NCBI RefSeq assembly: GCF_029867415.1
Contig: NW_026705222.1
Location: 62,001-126,000 of the forward strand
Origin: Vicia villosa
Taxonomy: Eukaryota; Streptophyta; Magnoliopsida; Fabales; Fabaceae
Length of the DNA stretch: 64,000 bases
Direction of reading: 5' to 3'
The position numbers and the translations under genes were made by a program. The notes under the pieces were generated by a model. That model was not told the DNA's origin and ran no database searches. It was given only the letters and a program-made list of their open reading frames with translations. Each line of letters starts with the position of its first letter. The stretch's first letter is position 1. Shown in pieces: positions 10,711-22,492 of this stretch.

Positions 10711-12453
10711 ATGGCTGGTGAAATTCCAACAGATCCACCTGCATCAACATCTGGCTCTGCTGAGCAATACAATGGTAACAATGGTTATACTAGACCACCA
10801 TTATTTGATGGTGAAAACTTTGAATACTGGAAAGATAAACTGGAAAGTTACTTTCTTGGTCTAGATGGTGAACTATGGGATCTTCTGATGGATGGTTACA
10901 AACATCCAGTGAAAGCTAGTGGCGTAAAGCTTACGAGGCAAGAAATGGATGATGATCAGAAGAAGCTTTTCAAGAATCATCATAAATGTAGAACTGTTTT
11001 GCTGAATGCTATCTCTCATGCTGAGTATGAGAAGATATCTAACAGGGAAACGACCTATGATATATATGAGTCATTGAAAATTACCCATGAGGGAAATGCT
11101 CAAGTCAAGGAGACTAAAGCTCTTGCTCTAATCCAGAAATATGAAGCCTTCAAGATGGAGGATGATGAAAACATTGAGAAGATGTTCTCAAGATTTCAAA
11201 CGCTAACTACTGGATTAAGAGTTCTGGATAAAGGCAACACCAAGGCTGATCATGTAAAGAAGATTATCAGAAGCTTACCCAAAAGATGGGGTCCAATGGT
11301 GACTGCATTCAAGATTGCCAAGAATCTGAATGAAGTTTCTTTGGAAGAGCTTATCAGTGCCTTGAGAAGCCATGAAATAGAGCTGGATGCAAACGAGCCT
11401 CAGAAGAAAGGTAAGTCTATTGCATTAAAATCTAATGTTAAAAAATGCACTAACGCTTTTCAGGCTAGAGAAGAAGATCCTGAAGAATCAGAATCTGAAG
11501 AAGAAGATGAACTGTCCATGATCTCCAGAAGGGTAAACCAACTCTGGAAGAGCAAGCAAAGGAAGTTCAGAGCCTTCAGAAGTTCAAAGAGATTTGAACG
11601 TGGAGAATCTTCTAGTGACAGAAGATCTGACAAGAAGAAGGCTGTCTGCTATGAGTGCAATGAGCCTGGACATTACAAGAACGAGTGTCCAAAACTTCAG
11701 AAGGAGAATCCCAAAAAGAAGTTTCATAAGAAGAAAGGTCTTATGGCAACATGGGATGATTCTGAATCAGAATCAGAATCAGACTCTGAAGGAGAACAAG
11801 CCAACTTCACGCTGATGGCTACAGAAGATGATGGATCAGAATCTACATCGGAATCAAATTCTGAAGAGGTATTTTTTGAACTATCTAGAGAAGAGTTAGT
11901 TTCCAGTTTAACAGAACTTCTGGAACGCAAGGCTCATCTTAGTATCAAATACAAAAAGCTGAAGAAGCAGTTTGAATTTGAAACTAAGAAGCTGGAAGTG
12001 GAAAACTCTGAACTGAAGGAAAAAGTTTTAAATCTATCCAAAGATAGTGGATCTCCTTCTGAAACAGAAAAATCCATTCCTAGCATGAATCATATTCTGA
12101 AAGAATATGACTCGAGCTTCAGAAAGTTCTTATCTAGAAGTATTGGCAGAAGTCATCTTGCTTCTATGATATATGGTGTTTCTGGAAACAGAAGGTTTGG
12201 TTTTGGCTATGAGGGTGATACCTCACATAAATTTGAACCTGTTGATGATCTGAAGATCACATACAAGCCATTGTATGATCAGTTCAAATATGGCCATGCT
12301 CATGATATTAGGCTCACTTCACATGCACAGAAGTTTAACATTGTTCACACCAAGAAGCATGTGACACATCCTAAGAAATATCGTGTTGACAAACCTAAAG
12401 AATATCATGTTGTTCCTCCTGTTAAATATTTTGCTAAACCCAAGTTCAATTAG
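10711..12453 (+). CDS. Ty1/copia Gag (nucleocapsid-type, zinc knuckle)
   Basis: This frame has 580 codons, starts at the first good ATG after the PBS, and is uninterrupted. Residues about 25-230 match the copia gag domain (UBN2-type) and begin with the PLFDGENFEYWKDKLESYF region. A CCHC zinc knuckle, CYECNEPGHYKNEC, lies at about residues 313-326 and would bind element RNA in the particle. Acidic Ser/Glu-rich stretches flank it at about 250-265 and 350-390. The tail contains SREELVSSLTELLERKAHL, a heptad-like helical segment that may be coiled coil, then a basic His/Lys-rich end. The stop at 12451 lies before the protease, which is in another frame after indels, so Gag-Pol could not be made as one chain. 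It probably could still be translated if transcribed, but the element itself is interrupted at several places. Confidence 0.85.
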   Translation: MAGEIPTDPPASTSGSAEQYNGNNGYTRPPLFDGENFEYWKDKLESYFLGLDGELWDLLMDGYKHPVKASGVKLTRQEMDDDQKKLFKNHHKCRTVLLNAISHAEYEKISNRETTYDIYESLKITHEGNAQVKETKALALIQKYEAFKMEDDENIEKMFSRFQTLTTGLRVLDKGNTKADHVKKIIRSLPKRWGPMVTAFKIAKNLNEVSLEELISALRSHEIELDANEPQKKGKSIALKSNVKKCTNAFQAREEDPEESESEEEDELSMISRRVNQLWKSKQRKFRAFRSSKRFERGESSSDRRSDKKKAVCYECNEPGHYKNECPKLQKENPKKKFHKKKGLMATWDDSESESESDSEGEQANFTLMATEDDGSESTSESNSEEVFFELSREELVSSLTELLERKAHLSIKYKKLKKQFEFETKKLEVENSELKEKVLNLSKDSGSPSETEKSIPSMNHILKEYDSSFRKFLSRSIGRSHLASMIYGVSGNRRFGFGYEGDTSHKFEPVDDLKITYKPLYDQFKYGHAHDIRLTSHAQKFNIVHTKKHVTHPKKYRVDKPKEYHVVPPVKYFAKPKFN

Positions 12454-12762
12454 AACTTGAGGAGAACTAACAAGAAAGGACCCAAGAAATTGTGGGTACC
12501 TAAGGAGAAGATAATTTTTGTTGCAGATATCCTTGGCGGCAAAGAAGACAAAAAGCAAAATGTCATGGTACCTGGACTCTGGGTGCTCGCGACACATGAC
12601 GGGAAGAAGGTATACATTCCAAGACCTGGTGCTTAAACTAGGTGGAGAAGTCAAGTTTGGAGGAGATCAGAAGGGCAAAATCTAGCCTCTGGAACCATAA
12701 GTCTTGGTAACTCTCCTTCCATAACTAATGTACTTCTTGTAGAAGGATTAACGCATAACTTA
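12454..12762 (+). pseudogene. Ty1/copia aspartic protease region, frameshifted
   Basis: The active-site region WYLDSGCSRHMTG is read from 12566 in a frame different from gag and from the downstream integrase, which share a frame. That frame reaches a stop near 12681, after which coherent coding returns to the gag/integrase frame (NSPSITNVLLVEGLTHNLL). Two compensating indels therefore bracket the protease. In the family the protease is fused in one polyprotein, so this copy would not make it. Confidence 0.75.
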
Positions 12763-14601
12763 TTGTCCATAAGTCAATTAAGTGACAATGGTTATGACAT
12801 AATCTTTAATCAAAAGTCTTGCAAGGCTGTAAGTCAGAAGGATGGCTCAATCCTATTTACAGGCAAGAGAAAGAACAACATTTATAAGATAGATCTTCAG
12901 GATCTTAAGAATCAGAAGGTGACTTGTCTTATGTCTGTTTCTGAAGAGCAATGGGTCTGGCACAGAAGATTAGGACATGCTAGTTTGAGAAAGATTTCTC
13001 AGATTAACAAACTAAATCTGGTCAGAGGACTCCCAAATCTGAAATACAAATCAGATGCTCTTTATGAAGCATGTCAGAAGGGCAAGTTCTCCAAACCTGC
13101 ATTCAAGTCTAAGAATGTTGTGTTTACCTCAAGGCCGTTAGAACTCTTGCACATTGATCTGTTTTGCCGAGTCAAAACAGCATCTGTCAGAGGGAAGAAA
13201 TATGGATTAGTCATCGTAGATGATTATAGCCGTTGGACATGGGTAAAGTTCTTAAAACACAAGGATGAGTCTCATTCAGTGTTCTTTGAATTCTGCACTC
13301 AGATCCAATCTGAGAAAGGGTGCAAAATCATAAAGGTTAGAAGTGATCATGGTGGCGAATTTGAGAACAGATTCTTTGAGGAGTTCTTCAAAGAAAATGG
13401 TATTACCCATGATTTCTCTTGTCCTAGAACTCCACAACAAAATGGAGTTGTAGAGCGAAAGAATAGGACTCTACAAGAAATGGCTAGAACCATGATCAAT
13501 GAAACCAATATGGCTAAGCATTTCTGGGCAGAAGCAATAAACACTGCGTGTTATATTCAGAATAGAATCTCTTTCAGACCTATTCTAAATAAGACTCCTT
13601 ATGAATTGTGGAAGAACAGAAAGCCCAACATTTCATATTTCCATCCTTTTGGATGTGTATGTTTTATTTTGAATACTAACGATCATCTTGGTAAGTTTGA
13701 TTCTAAAGCACAAAAGTGTTTCCTTCTTGGATATTCTGAACGCTCTAAAGGCTACAGAGTATACAATACTGAAACATTGATTGTAGAAGAATCAATCAAT
13801 ATCAGGTTTGATGATAAGCTTGGTCTTGAAAAACCAAAGCAGTGTGAGAATTTTGCAGATTTTGATATTGATGTATCAAAAGCAGTAGAACCAAGAAGCA
13901 AAGCTGTAGAAGCTGATAGTCTCAGAAGCAATGGATCAGAAGATCAAGTTGCTGCATCTTTAGAGAATCTCAAGATTTCTGAAGAGCCAACAGTCAGAAG
14001 ATCACCTAGACTTGCTTCAGCTCATTCAGAAGATGTGATCCTTGGGAAGAAAGATGATCCCATCAGAACAAGGGCATTCCTTAAGAACAATGCAGAATGT
14101 CAATTAGGTCTTGTTTCTTTGATCGAGCCAACTTCTGTTGACCAAGCTCTAGAAGATCCTGACTGGATAATTGCCATGCAAGAAGAACTAAATCAGTTTA
14201 CAAGGAATGACGTATGGGACTTGGTTCCTAGACCAAAAGGATTTAACATCATCGACACTAAGTGGGTGTTCAGAAACAAGCTAAGCGATAAGGGAGAAGT
14301 GGTAAGAAACAAAGCCAGACTGGTTGCTCAAGGTTATAGTCAGCAAGAAGGGATTGACTACACAGAAACCTTTGCACCAGTGGCCAGGTTAGAATCTATT
14401 CGTCTATTAATTTCTTTTGCCACTCAACATAACATCACTCTTTATCAGATGGATGTCAAGAGTGCCTTCTTAAATGGTTATATAGATGAAGAAGTTTATG
14501 TCCATCAACCTCCTGGTTTTGAAGACTCCAAGTCTCCAAATCATGTTTTTAAATTAAAATCATTATACGGATTGAAGCAAGCTCCGAGAGCTTGGTATGA
14601 A
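12763..14601 (+). pseudogene. Ty1/copia integrase and partial reverse transcriptase
   Basis: An open frame of 613 codons from 12763 is cut by the insertion at 14602; the last few residues of the apparent ORF beyond that are LTR readthrough. The pre-integrase zinc region is at residues about 64-118 (WHRRLGHASLRK ... ACQKGKFSKPAF), but the first Cys of the CxxC pair is Tyr. The integrase core has its three acidic sites in HIDLFCRV, RSDHGGEF and QQNGVVERKN, at residues about 125-235. RT begins near 480 and includes QMDVKSAFLNGYI and SLYGLKQAPRAWYE. The YVDD box and RNase H are missing. The remaining RT codons found are 38901-38925, on the far side of the composite insertion. Confidence 0.85.
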
Positions 14602-17600
14602 TGTAATACGGTGAACTGACTTTTTATCGATCGAAATGTCGCGGTTAAGCATGAGTCGCCACCGACTTTTATTTTATCCAAACAAATTCAGAAAGGCTAA
14701 AAGAAACAGAAAAAAACCTTTTAAAGAAATCTAAGTTCGGGGGGTAATTTATGCAAAGGGAAGGTGTAAGGCACCCTTTGCATCCATGGTTTTCCATGGG
14801 CTCTTAATTGCTTTGCTTGCTCGTTTGTCTTTAGAAAAAGTAGATGAAAGAAAAAAAAAGTGGACTTTAGCTCATAAATGAGCGTAGCCAGTTTTTTGAA
14901 GAATTGTGAGAAAGAATATGAAAATTGAGCATAGCAAGGCAATTAGGGGCAATTACCTTAAACTCAGATGATAGGTCTCTTTTTAGCCTTTCAGAATGAA
15001 AGGGTCTATCCTTGCCATAAGAGGGCAGGAAGCCTTTCGTTTGGAGATTGGAGGGTCATCGTGTTATCATTCGCCCTAAGACTATCCCATGCCATAGAGA
15101 GGCAGGTAGTCTAAGGAGAAGGATTCAGAATAGCCTTTCGTAGGCAACCAGAAGATACCTCAGCCTTATTCGTGGGCAACTTTTGAGGGTCGAGGTCATG
15201 TTAGTATATCGAAGGCAGCATCATTTTTAGGGTCTCATGACCTTTTATCGAGGCAACATGGCTGAGGTATCCTCATATTCGAGGGACTGGCTATTCTGCA
15301 AATAACACTAGGCAACAAGGCAACAGGCAACAAGGCAACAGAGAGGGTTACCCAAAAGCGTGCGTGTGTGCACCAATCACGTGATTATATTCAATTATAT
15401 TATCTTGTAAATTAGTGAGGCTAATTCAATTTAATGGTTGTCACTCCCTATTTTACTAACCACGCAGTTTAATATAAAATAACAATAATAGCAAATATGG
15501 GGAAGGGGACAATGAAACCAGCGGATCTCCAATAGGGTTTGGCATAAGTAATAATAAAAGACAGAAAATATCAGGGTTAGGGTTTAGGGTACCACTACTC
15601 GTAGCTTTAGCAGCCGACAAACCCTGAAAATTGGAAAAGAAAGAATAAACAGAGGGGTGAGTGCATTATCGGTTCGGAGGCAAACACAGTTACCCCTAAA
15701 GAAAGCAAAAAGATAAAGGATTTAAATAAATAAATAAAAAGCAACTTAGCTTTGCATTTGATCTGGTATAGTTGGCAGGCAGAGGAAGCCTCGGAGGTAA
15801 CCCTAAAAAATGGCAAAGGCAGACAATAGGTGAATGTATGCATAGTTCAAGAAATATAAGGGCAAACCCTAAAATCAAAAGGAGACCAAATAGGCTTTTA
15901 AAATAAAATAAATTAAATACTTAGCTTTGATTGGAAGGTTGATAATTGAGGGTTGTCTGAAGCATTGACTCTGACCCTCTGAGGATTGATAGAAAAATAA
16001 CAAGAGGAAGCAGTGAGTGTATGGCTAATTCAATGGCAATTAAATTTAACCCTAATTTGACAAAAAAGAACAAGATAAAATAAAATGATTATTTAAAATA
16101 AATATGAAGTAGGACTTAGCTTTTGGCTTGACGTGGCGCATAGTCGGAGTATATTGGAAAACCAACCCTGAAAAGGCACAGAAACAAAAGTATTCAGTGT
16201 ATGGAATGTTCGTCGTAAACCCTGATTAGGGTATGATTTAAATAAGAAAATATAAATGATTTAATTAATTATTGGTCTCGCGACCTAATTAATTAAATCA
16301 GGACAAGAAAATAAAATCGAATGCGAAAGTAATTTTTATGAATTTTTTAAAGTTATAATAGAATAAATATGAATTTTTGAAGTTTTTTTTAATAATTAAA
16401 TCAAATTAAATAATATTGATATAAATAACATGTATATTAAATATTATATAATATAAATAAACAATAAGTATAAATTTATTCATAAATTTTTTATATAATT
16501 TATAACATAAAACACATTTTTTATTTGATGAAAAAGAAAAGAAAAAAAATATATATATTAAAATAGAATGAAAGAATTGTGTAATTAGAATAAAGGGAAT
16601 TAAAAAACTCAGCTGCTGATCGTGTGCGGCGCAGGCGCGTGTCTACGGTGGATTGGCGCTTCTGTAGGCGTTGGATGCTTCTGGCTATGGATCTGACGGC
16701 TGCGATGGATTGAAAGCACATGATGCACATAGATCTTGATGTACCGGACCCCACGAGTCTTGCGCGCCTTTTTGTGTTTGAATCAGCCAATGAGAAGCTG
16801 CCACGCTTCACCTCCTTCAACGCAACCGTCGCCTTAGGCTATACCTTCGGCGGATCCGTTGCTAAAACCAATACCTACGGATTTTTTCCGTAGCTACAAA
16901 ACCTGCACATCAAACATCGTAGTATGCGACATATAAATGCAAACAAAGACCATGGATCGACTGGGTTCAATCTTCTGAACGCAATGGTACCCTTATTACG
17001 TCATAATTTTGCCTTAAGCCAAAAGCCCCAATTCGAAGCTTAAGGGTCCATCAATGGCGGATTCTCGCACCTGCATCCAAACTTAACCAAACTATCCAGA
17101 AACGTTCTACACATTACCACAATCATGAATATGCAATTACATTTGATTAAAGATGTATGTATTATGCAAATCGACAAAGAATGGAAAACGGCAAACCGAG
17201 GAGTATGGGGATGCGTTCTTGATGTCTCAGGCCCTGGGAACGATCGGGAAATCTTCCTTGAGGATCTTGGAACACGTTACAATCAACAAAATCACTTGAA
17301 TTGTCATCTAATTCAGAACTCGAAATTGAGTTTTCTTGGAATTTTTGGACTCGGTTTTAGGGTTCTTTGGCTGCAGAATCCGTCCATTTGTGATCTGAAT
17401 TGTTTGTATATATATAGGAGACTGAATTAGGGCTATAAAATTGGATGAAATCTCAATGAATCTTTGATTGCAATTTTGATTGGAATTTGATTTTTCTAGT
17501 TTCCAAATTTGGTCTAAATCCAATATTTCCCTCACTAATTTGATTTGCACGAATTTGGTATTGATTATTGGATATTTGTGTGATTGATGATGATTGAAAA

Positions 17601-18588
17601 ATAAGAACACATCACATATTTTATATTTAATACTTTTATATAATTAATTCATGATTTAAATGATTAAAATCATTAAATAATTAATAAAAATACTATAAAA
17701 TATAAGGATGTGATTCTTGGAACGTGCATGGACTTGGAATGAAGATTGGGTGAAAAGGAAATGGGCCCATTTGGAAATATTTGAATTTTTGAACCTTTTC
17801 TCTTCACATTTGCCCTTGAAAATAGTCCAACTTTGACAAGGTCTATATCCATCAATTTTTGAGGTATGGAGGTGTTCTAGGACTTTTTAGAAACCTTAGA
17901 TAATCCTCTAACCAATGTCTTTGGTCTCATGTCAAAATTATTTTCCATGCTCCTTGTGTGTCCTTTTGAAAAAAGTGACTTTTTGTTGTCTTTTGAAAAT
18001 GACCTATAATGTTTTAGTCCATATCTCTCAAATGAAGCATTTTTAGACTTGGCATGTGAGAGACAAAATTGTAGAGAATCAAATTTCCTTCAAAATTAGC
18101 TTTGGATGGAGAATTTCTGATGTTCCGTGTGAGAGTTATGGCTGGTCAAAGTTCAGTTGACTTTTCCTATACAAAACCCTAATTTAGAAACTTCTTGATT
18201 TGCTGAATTTTGATCTTTCCTTGATGGATCATGATCAATTCTTGATCACATGGTGAATGATACTTCAATATGAGGATCTTGACAAAAAATCAGAAGTTTT
18301 GACTTTACTTTGACCACAGTTGACTTTTTAGGTCAACTAGTCAACTGTTGATTTTCTGAACAGTTAAGTGACCATTCCCTTGAATTGAGACTTGATACTT
18401 GTCATAGAGGTCATGTGAGATATTTTGAGCCATATGGGATGTCTTGGAGCCACTGATTCATTGATTTTCTTTCTGAACGACAAAGCCCTAGTTCTCTGAT
18501 CTTTGCTTAGGAGAGATGTCTTTGAGCTTTATACCTTGATTTGAATTTGAATAAGAGAAATAGTGTGGGCAAATTTTGGGGTATGACA
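14602..18588 (-). repeat. 3' LTR of the outer Ogre-like element (3987 bp)
   Basis: The ends are TGTAATACGG at 14602 and GTATGACA at 18588, which read TGTCATACC ... CCGTATTACA in element sense. It is near-identical to 34909-38900. A short GGCAACA-type microsatellite at about 15307-15342 has one unit fewer than the partner LTR. An AT-rich near-inverted repeat lies at about 16259-16298 around GGTCTCGCGACC. Short open frames inside, such as 17125-17430, are not supported as genes. Confidence 0.9.
17407..17416 (-). promoter_or_regulatory. Candidate LTR TATA box
   Basis: TATATATATA on the minus strand sits after CCTAATTCAGTCTCC. The same context occurs in the partner LTR at 37719-37728 and in the solo LTR at 9034-9041. 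Confidence 0.5.
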
Positions 18589-18602
18589 GCTGCCCCTGTT
18601 CA
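18589..18602 (-). other. Polypurine tract of the outer element
   Basis: Minus-strand TGAACAGGGGCAGC lies directly before the 3' LTR start TGTCATACC. The same tract occurs at 25194-25207 before the 3' LTR of the inner element, supporting its use in plus-strand priming. Confidence 0.65.
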
Positions 18603-18809
18603 ATTATCTTAAACCTGAAGATATAGAGTGGTTTGTATGCCAGCCGGTATCTGAAGGTGGAAGATGATTGAACACTAGAATACCAAGAAATTTGCCCTAG
18701 CAAAAATAGGGACTTTTGTCGGAGATGGGCTTAAAGATGCCATCCAGGTCTTGAGAGAAAGTTTATTGGAGACTGACTTAGATCTAAGTCTTTTGATCTA
18801 TCCATGGAG

Positions 18810-19740
18810 GATATTCGAAACTAAGTATCAGAACTAAATCGTCGTCTTGATTATCTCTGAACTATCTTCGAAATAATTGTCACAATTAAATCTCTATCTT
18901 GATTATCTCTGAACTGTTAAGTATCAGAATCAAATCTCTGTTTTGATTATCTCTGAACTATCTTTGGAGGATACCCAAAATTAAGTGTCAGAATTAAATA
19001 ACTATCTTGATTATCTCTGAACTATCTTTGGAGGATACCCAAAATTAAGTGTCAGAATTAAATAACTATCTTGATTATCTCTGAACTGTTAAGTATCAGA
19101 ATTAAATCTTCGTTTTGATCATTTCTGAACTATCTCTGGAAGATATCCAAAATTAAGTGTCAGAACTAAATCTTTGTCTTGATCATTTCTGAACTATCTC
19201 TGGGGAATATCCGGAACTAAGTATCAGAATTTAGATATATGTGTTGATTATCTCTGAGCTATCTTTGGAAGATATCCAAAATTAAGTGTCAAAATTAAAT
19301 CTCTGTCTTGATTATCTCTGAACTATCTCTGGAAGATATCCAAAATTAAGTGTCAAAATTAAATCTCTGTCTTGATTATCTCTGAACTATCTCTGGAGGA
19401 TATCCAAAATTAAGTGTCAAAATTAAATCTCTGTCTTGATTATCTCTGAACTATCTCTGGAAGATATCCAAAATTAAGTGTCAAAATTAAATCTCTGTCT
19501 CGATTATCTCTGAACTATCTTTGGAGGATATCCAAAATTAAGTATCAGAACTAAATCTCTGTCTTGATTATCTCTGAACTATCTCTGGAAGATATCAAAA
19601 ATTAAGTATCATAACTAAATCTCTGTCTTGATTATCTCTGAACTATCTCTGGAAGATATCCAAAATTAAGTATCAGAACTAAATCTCTGTCTTGAATAAG
19701 CGTCAGAATTAAATCGTTGACTTGATTATCTCTGCACTAT
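18810..19740 (-). repeat. Tandem array of about 14 units of 64 bp
   Basis: Units contain TTGATTATCTCTGAACTATC, a GGAAGATATCCAAAATTAAG-like stretch and GTGTCAGAATTAAATC. The 64-bp period can be read directly, for example between 18961 and 19025. It lies just inside the polypurine tract, in the 3' untranslated part of the element. No open frame persists through the array. Confidence 0.85.
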
Positions 19741-20800
19741 ATCTAGAAGACAATGTTTATTTGATTGTAGAAATAAGCTGGAAAAAGAAACATTAGTTTT
19801 ATGCAATGTTGTGATGCATGCATTGTAATGTTTATGAATGAAAGTGTTATGCATAGGCAATGAGGCGTATGTATGTTATGTATGAATTTACTATGACACA
19901 TGATATACGAAAATGATTTATGCTATTTGGAGTATCTTGAGAAAATAAATCTCTGTATCATTGTGATCTTGACGTTCCATATTGTCTTGAAGAAGTACAG
20001 CCGGGGATTTATGATTTAGGCTTGGGGATGATCAGAAATTTGATGTACCCTGATTGGGGACAAAAAGTATTAGTAATCCATGTTGGAGAAGAGGAATGTG
20101 TCGGGGAACCGACAATGTTGAAGAGGTAAACTCTGTTGAGGAGCTATGTCTTTTGTTGGACGAGTATGTTTGAAGATATCTTTTTGAGGATTACTCTGTG
20201 GGGATATGATCTCGTGAAGTCGACTCTGTGGGGAAGCATGGATGCCTTGAACATTGCCCCCCAGTGATTATAGCACTTGCCATTCTTGGACTCGTATTGG
20301 TTGGAAAACACCAATGAATGTTGATCGAAGCGTTGAACATGCCTTGTATACTTTGCCCCCAGCTAATAGGAACTTGAAGAGATTCACCTCTCGAGGACTT
20401 TATGAAGTGCATACTGTAGGTGACATGCCCCTAGTAATCGTACAGTTAGGATGATGCCCCTGACTGTTTGGAATCTTGACTTGATTTCCCCTGATGGATT
20501 GAGTAAAACGTGCCATGCCCCTTGTATACGTAGGAGACATTGCTTCTTGGAGTAATCTTGTCTGTCGGGATAACTTTCAGTCATTAGTTGTACCCTGTGC
20601 AAGTCCTTTCTTTTGCTAACATTTGAAATTATGTAGCAGAATATGTTTAATAATGTATTCATGAGATGCAATGCATACGTTTGTCTTGAGTTGTTTTTTT
20701 TTTTTGAAAAACATTAAAGCAGGAAATGTAAAAACATGACATTTGTAAGAACATGATATTTATAACAACATGCCGTTTGTAAAAACGTGACATTAACTCG
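19741..20800 (-). other. Non-coding interior of the outer element
   Basis: No coding frame matches a retrotransposon domain. The sequence has scattered TGCCCC-type motifs (for example near 20258, 20355, 20428, 20455 and 20515) that recur in the corresponding part of the inner element (27540-27745). Short open frames such as 20191-20412 are not conserved and I treat them as chance. Confidence 0.5.
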
Positions 20801-21700
20801 GCATTTATGGTAAACCTTAAGGAGTCAGGATACCTTTTTGGTGACAGTATGCTTTCGAACTAACCATGCTTCAGTTAGGACTTTCAAGGGTTGTAACGTG
20901 GCTTGGTTCACGGTTTAAGAAACAAAGGATAATGGATCAAAATTTATTTATACCCATCCCCTTCTTCGTGATGTTCTCCAGTCCTAAGCTCAGTTAATTC
21001 AACTTATGCATTCAGGTTCCAAGAGACTTTTGGATTTGCACCTTTGATAATGATGATGGTTCACAAGAAAAGAGAACTTTTTAGATGGCAGTCCCTTCTT
21101 CCTTTTGGTAGTCACAACATTGTGTTGTTCAAGAATTTATTGACTTCTCTTTTTTCATTTTTTTTGATATCCCTAACTTTTGCCTGAACTGTCTATTTTG
21201 AGCTTACAGTCAGCGGGGTGCCTTGATTTTTGCCTAAGTCTTCTTTTTGATTTTTGACTTAGCAGGCTTTTCTTTGTATATATGTTTTTTCATTTTTTTT
21301 GAAAGATATTGATTGCCTTGCTTAATGATTGATGAACCATGATTGGATTTTGATTGACATCTCCAACGCTTCTTTGATGTATGCGAATGAACGCTTGTGA
21401 TTGAAACCCTTGTCGAAAGGTGTACTGAATGATTCTCTTAAAATAGAATGCACAGCCAAATTAACTGAGCACTACCCTGCCCCAGGTTATGATCAAGGGT
21501 TTTAATTAGTACAAGAAAGAAACTTCTACTTCTTAGGCTCAAAGGGGTTGACGAGGGATTAACATCCTTATATCTCCACTATTTAGGAATTGAAACAATG
21601 CCTGTACATCGTCAGCATAGTCCGCTCAAAAGCATATTGTATGAGGTTGCGGTATCGTTTTCGTCATCCTCCCTCAAAAGGCTTACAACTTTAGCAAGAG
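20801..21700 (-). repeat. Conserved non-coding block shared with the inner element
   Basis: This block is strongly similar to 27905-28700 in the other Ogre-like element. The match runs from ACCTTAAGGAGTCAGGATACC and CAGTATGCTTTCGAACTAAC at one end to the TACATCGTCAGCATAG region and the TATCGTTTTCGTCAT stretch at the other. It lies between gag and the tandem arrays in both. It has no long open frame, so conservation may reflect a remnant of a shared parent or a cis-acting function. Confidence 0.75.
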
Positions 21701-21901
21701 TTGAATAAACATAAAACATATGCAAAGTAAATACGCAATTTAAAATGAGTGATAACGAAATAATGTACTCAAGACAAACATATGCAATGCACTGATGATA
21801 ATTATTAAAACAGATAATGTCTATCATAAGTCGAATGTTTAAACAAACAAAATAGAAATTGAAAATGAAAGTAAATCTAATGATCTAAAAAGTTCATCCT
21901 T

Positions 21902-22492
21902 CTAGCCATCCATAGCATTAGCAATCTTGTTGTGATTAGGCATGGGAGCAGTGATCACATTAGGAGTTGCAGGGGTGTCGAACTCAATTTCGCCAGCGTC
22001 GATCATATCTTGGATCTTGTTCTTCAACGGCCAACAATTCTCTGTGTCATGTCCAGGACTATTAGAGTGATATGCGCACCACGCATTGGGTTTGTAACTA
22101 GGAGCAGAGGTGTTAGGATTCTTAGGAGGATCCCTAAGGGTGATCAAATTTGCCTTTAGCAGATGTTGTAAAGCTTGAGCTAGCGACGTGTTGATCTTTG
22201 TGAATTGACGTCTGGGTGTAACTTGTTTGTCTTGACGACCTTGTTGAGGCGCCGGTATGGAGCTCAGAACTGCCCCAATATGTTGATCATGGTTTATCCT
22301 TTTCTGCCCATACACAGCATTGGAATCTGACCTCCCATTGAAATGCTTCTTTGTAGTACTTGAGGATGTAGCCACTTGAATCTTACCACTTCGAATGCCA
22401 CTCTCGACACGTTCGCCAGTCAGTATGAGGTCAGTAAAGCCAGACGAGGAGCTACCCAGTAAGTGACTATAGAACGGTCTAGTTAACGTGCC
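21902..22492 (-). pseudogene. Outer element gag, C-terminal part (after nested insertion)
   Basis: The minus-strand frame directly below the inner element continues the gag reading frame that breaks at 32800. The join is at the GTGCC target duplication, and the first residues after it include RPFYSHLLG and FTDLILTGERVE, as in Ogre-type gags. It then runs as an open frame (22375-21902) with a nucleocapsid-like motif CAYHSNSPGHDTENC, a CCHC-like arrangement with wider spacing (C-x3-H, then GH-x4-C). The stop at 21902 follows NAMDG. With the 5' part at 33687-32800 it would have made a Gag of roughly 490 residues, so before the nested insertion this copy had a continuous gag and nothing else. Confidence 0.8.

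Larger units (their letters stand above)
6037..14601 (+). mobile_element. SIRE/Maximus-like Ty1/copia element, 5' part (LTR, gag, pro, IN, partial RT)
   Basis: The element begins with TGTTAGAACAAG at 6037 and reads LTR, tRNA-Met PBS, gag, protease, integrase and RT. It carries two later insertions: a solo LTR at 6249-9617 and a 24.3 kb composite at 14602-38900. About 25 bases of RT resume at 38901 and then stop at an inverted LTR piece, so the 3' half and 3' LTR are missing. The 5 bases before 6037 (AACCT) do not match those after 39215 (TCGAC), so the right boundary is a rearrangement, not the original end. Confidence 0.88.

Noticed and set aside
17125..17430. Open frame of about 100 codons that recurs at 37437-37742
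   Set aside because: It recurs only because it lies in both LTRs of one element; it has no domain and sits beside the LTR TATA region.
18810..19740. Regularly repeated units that might suggest a CRISPR-like array
   Set aside because: The units are contiguous 64-bp tandem repeats with no unique spacers, in a plant retrotransposon 3' region.
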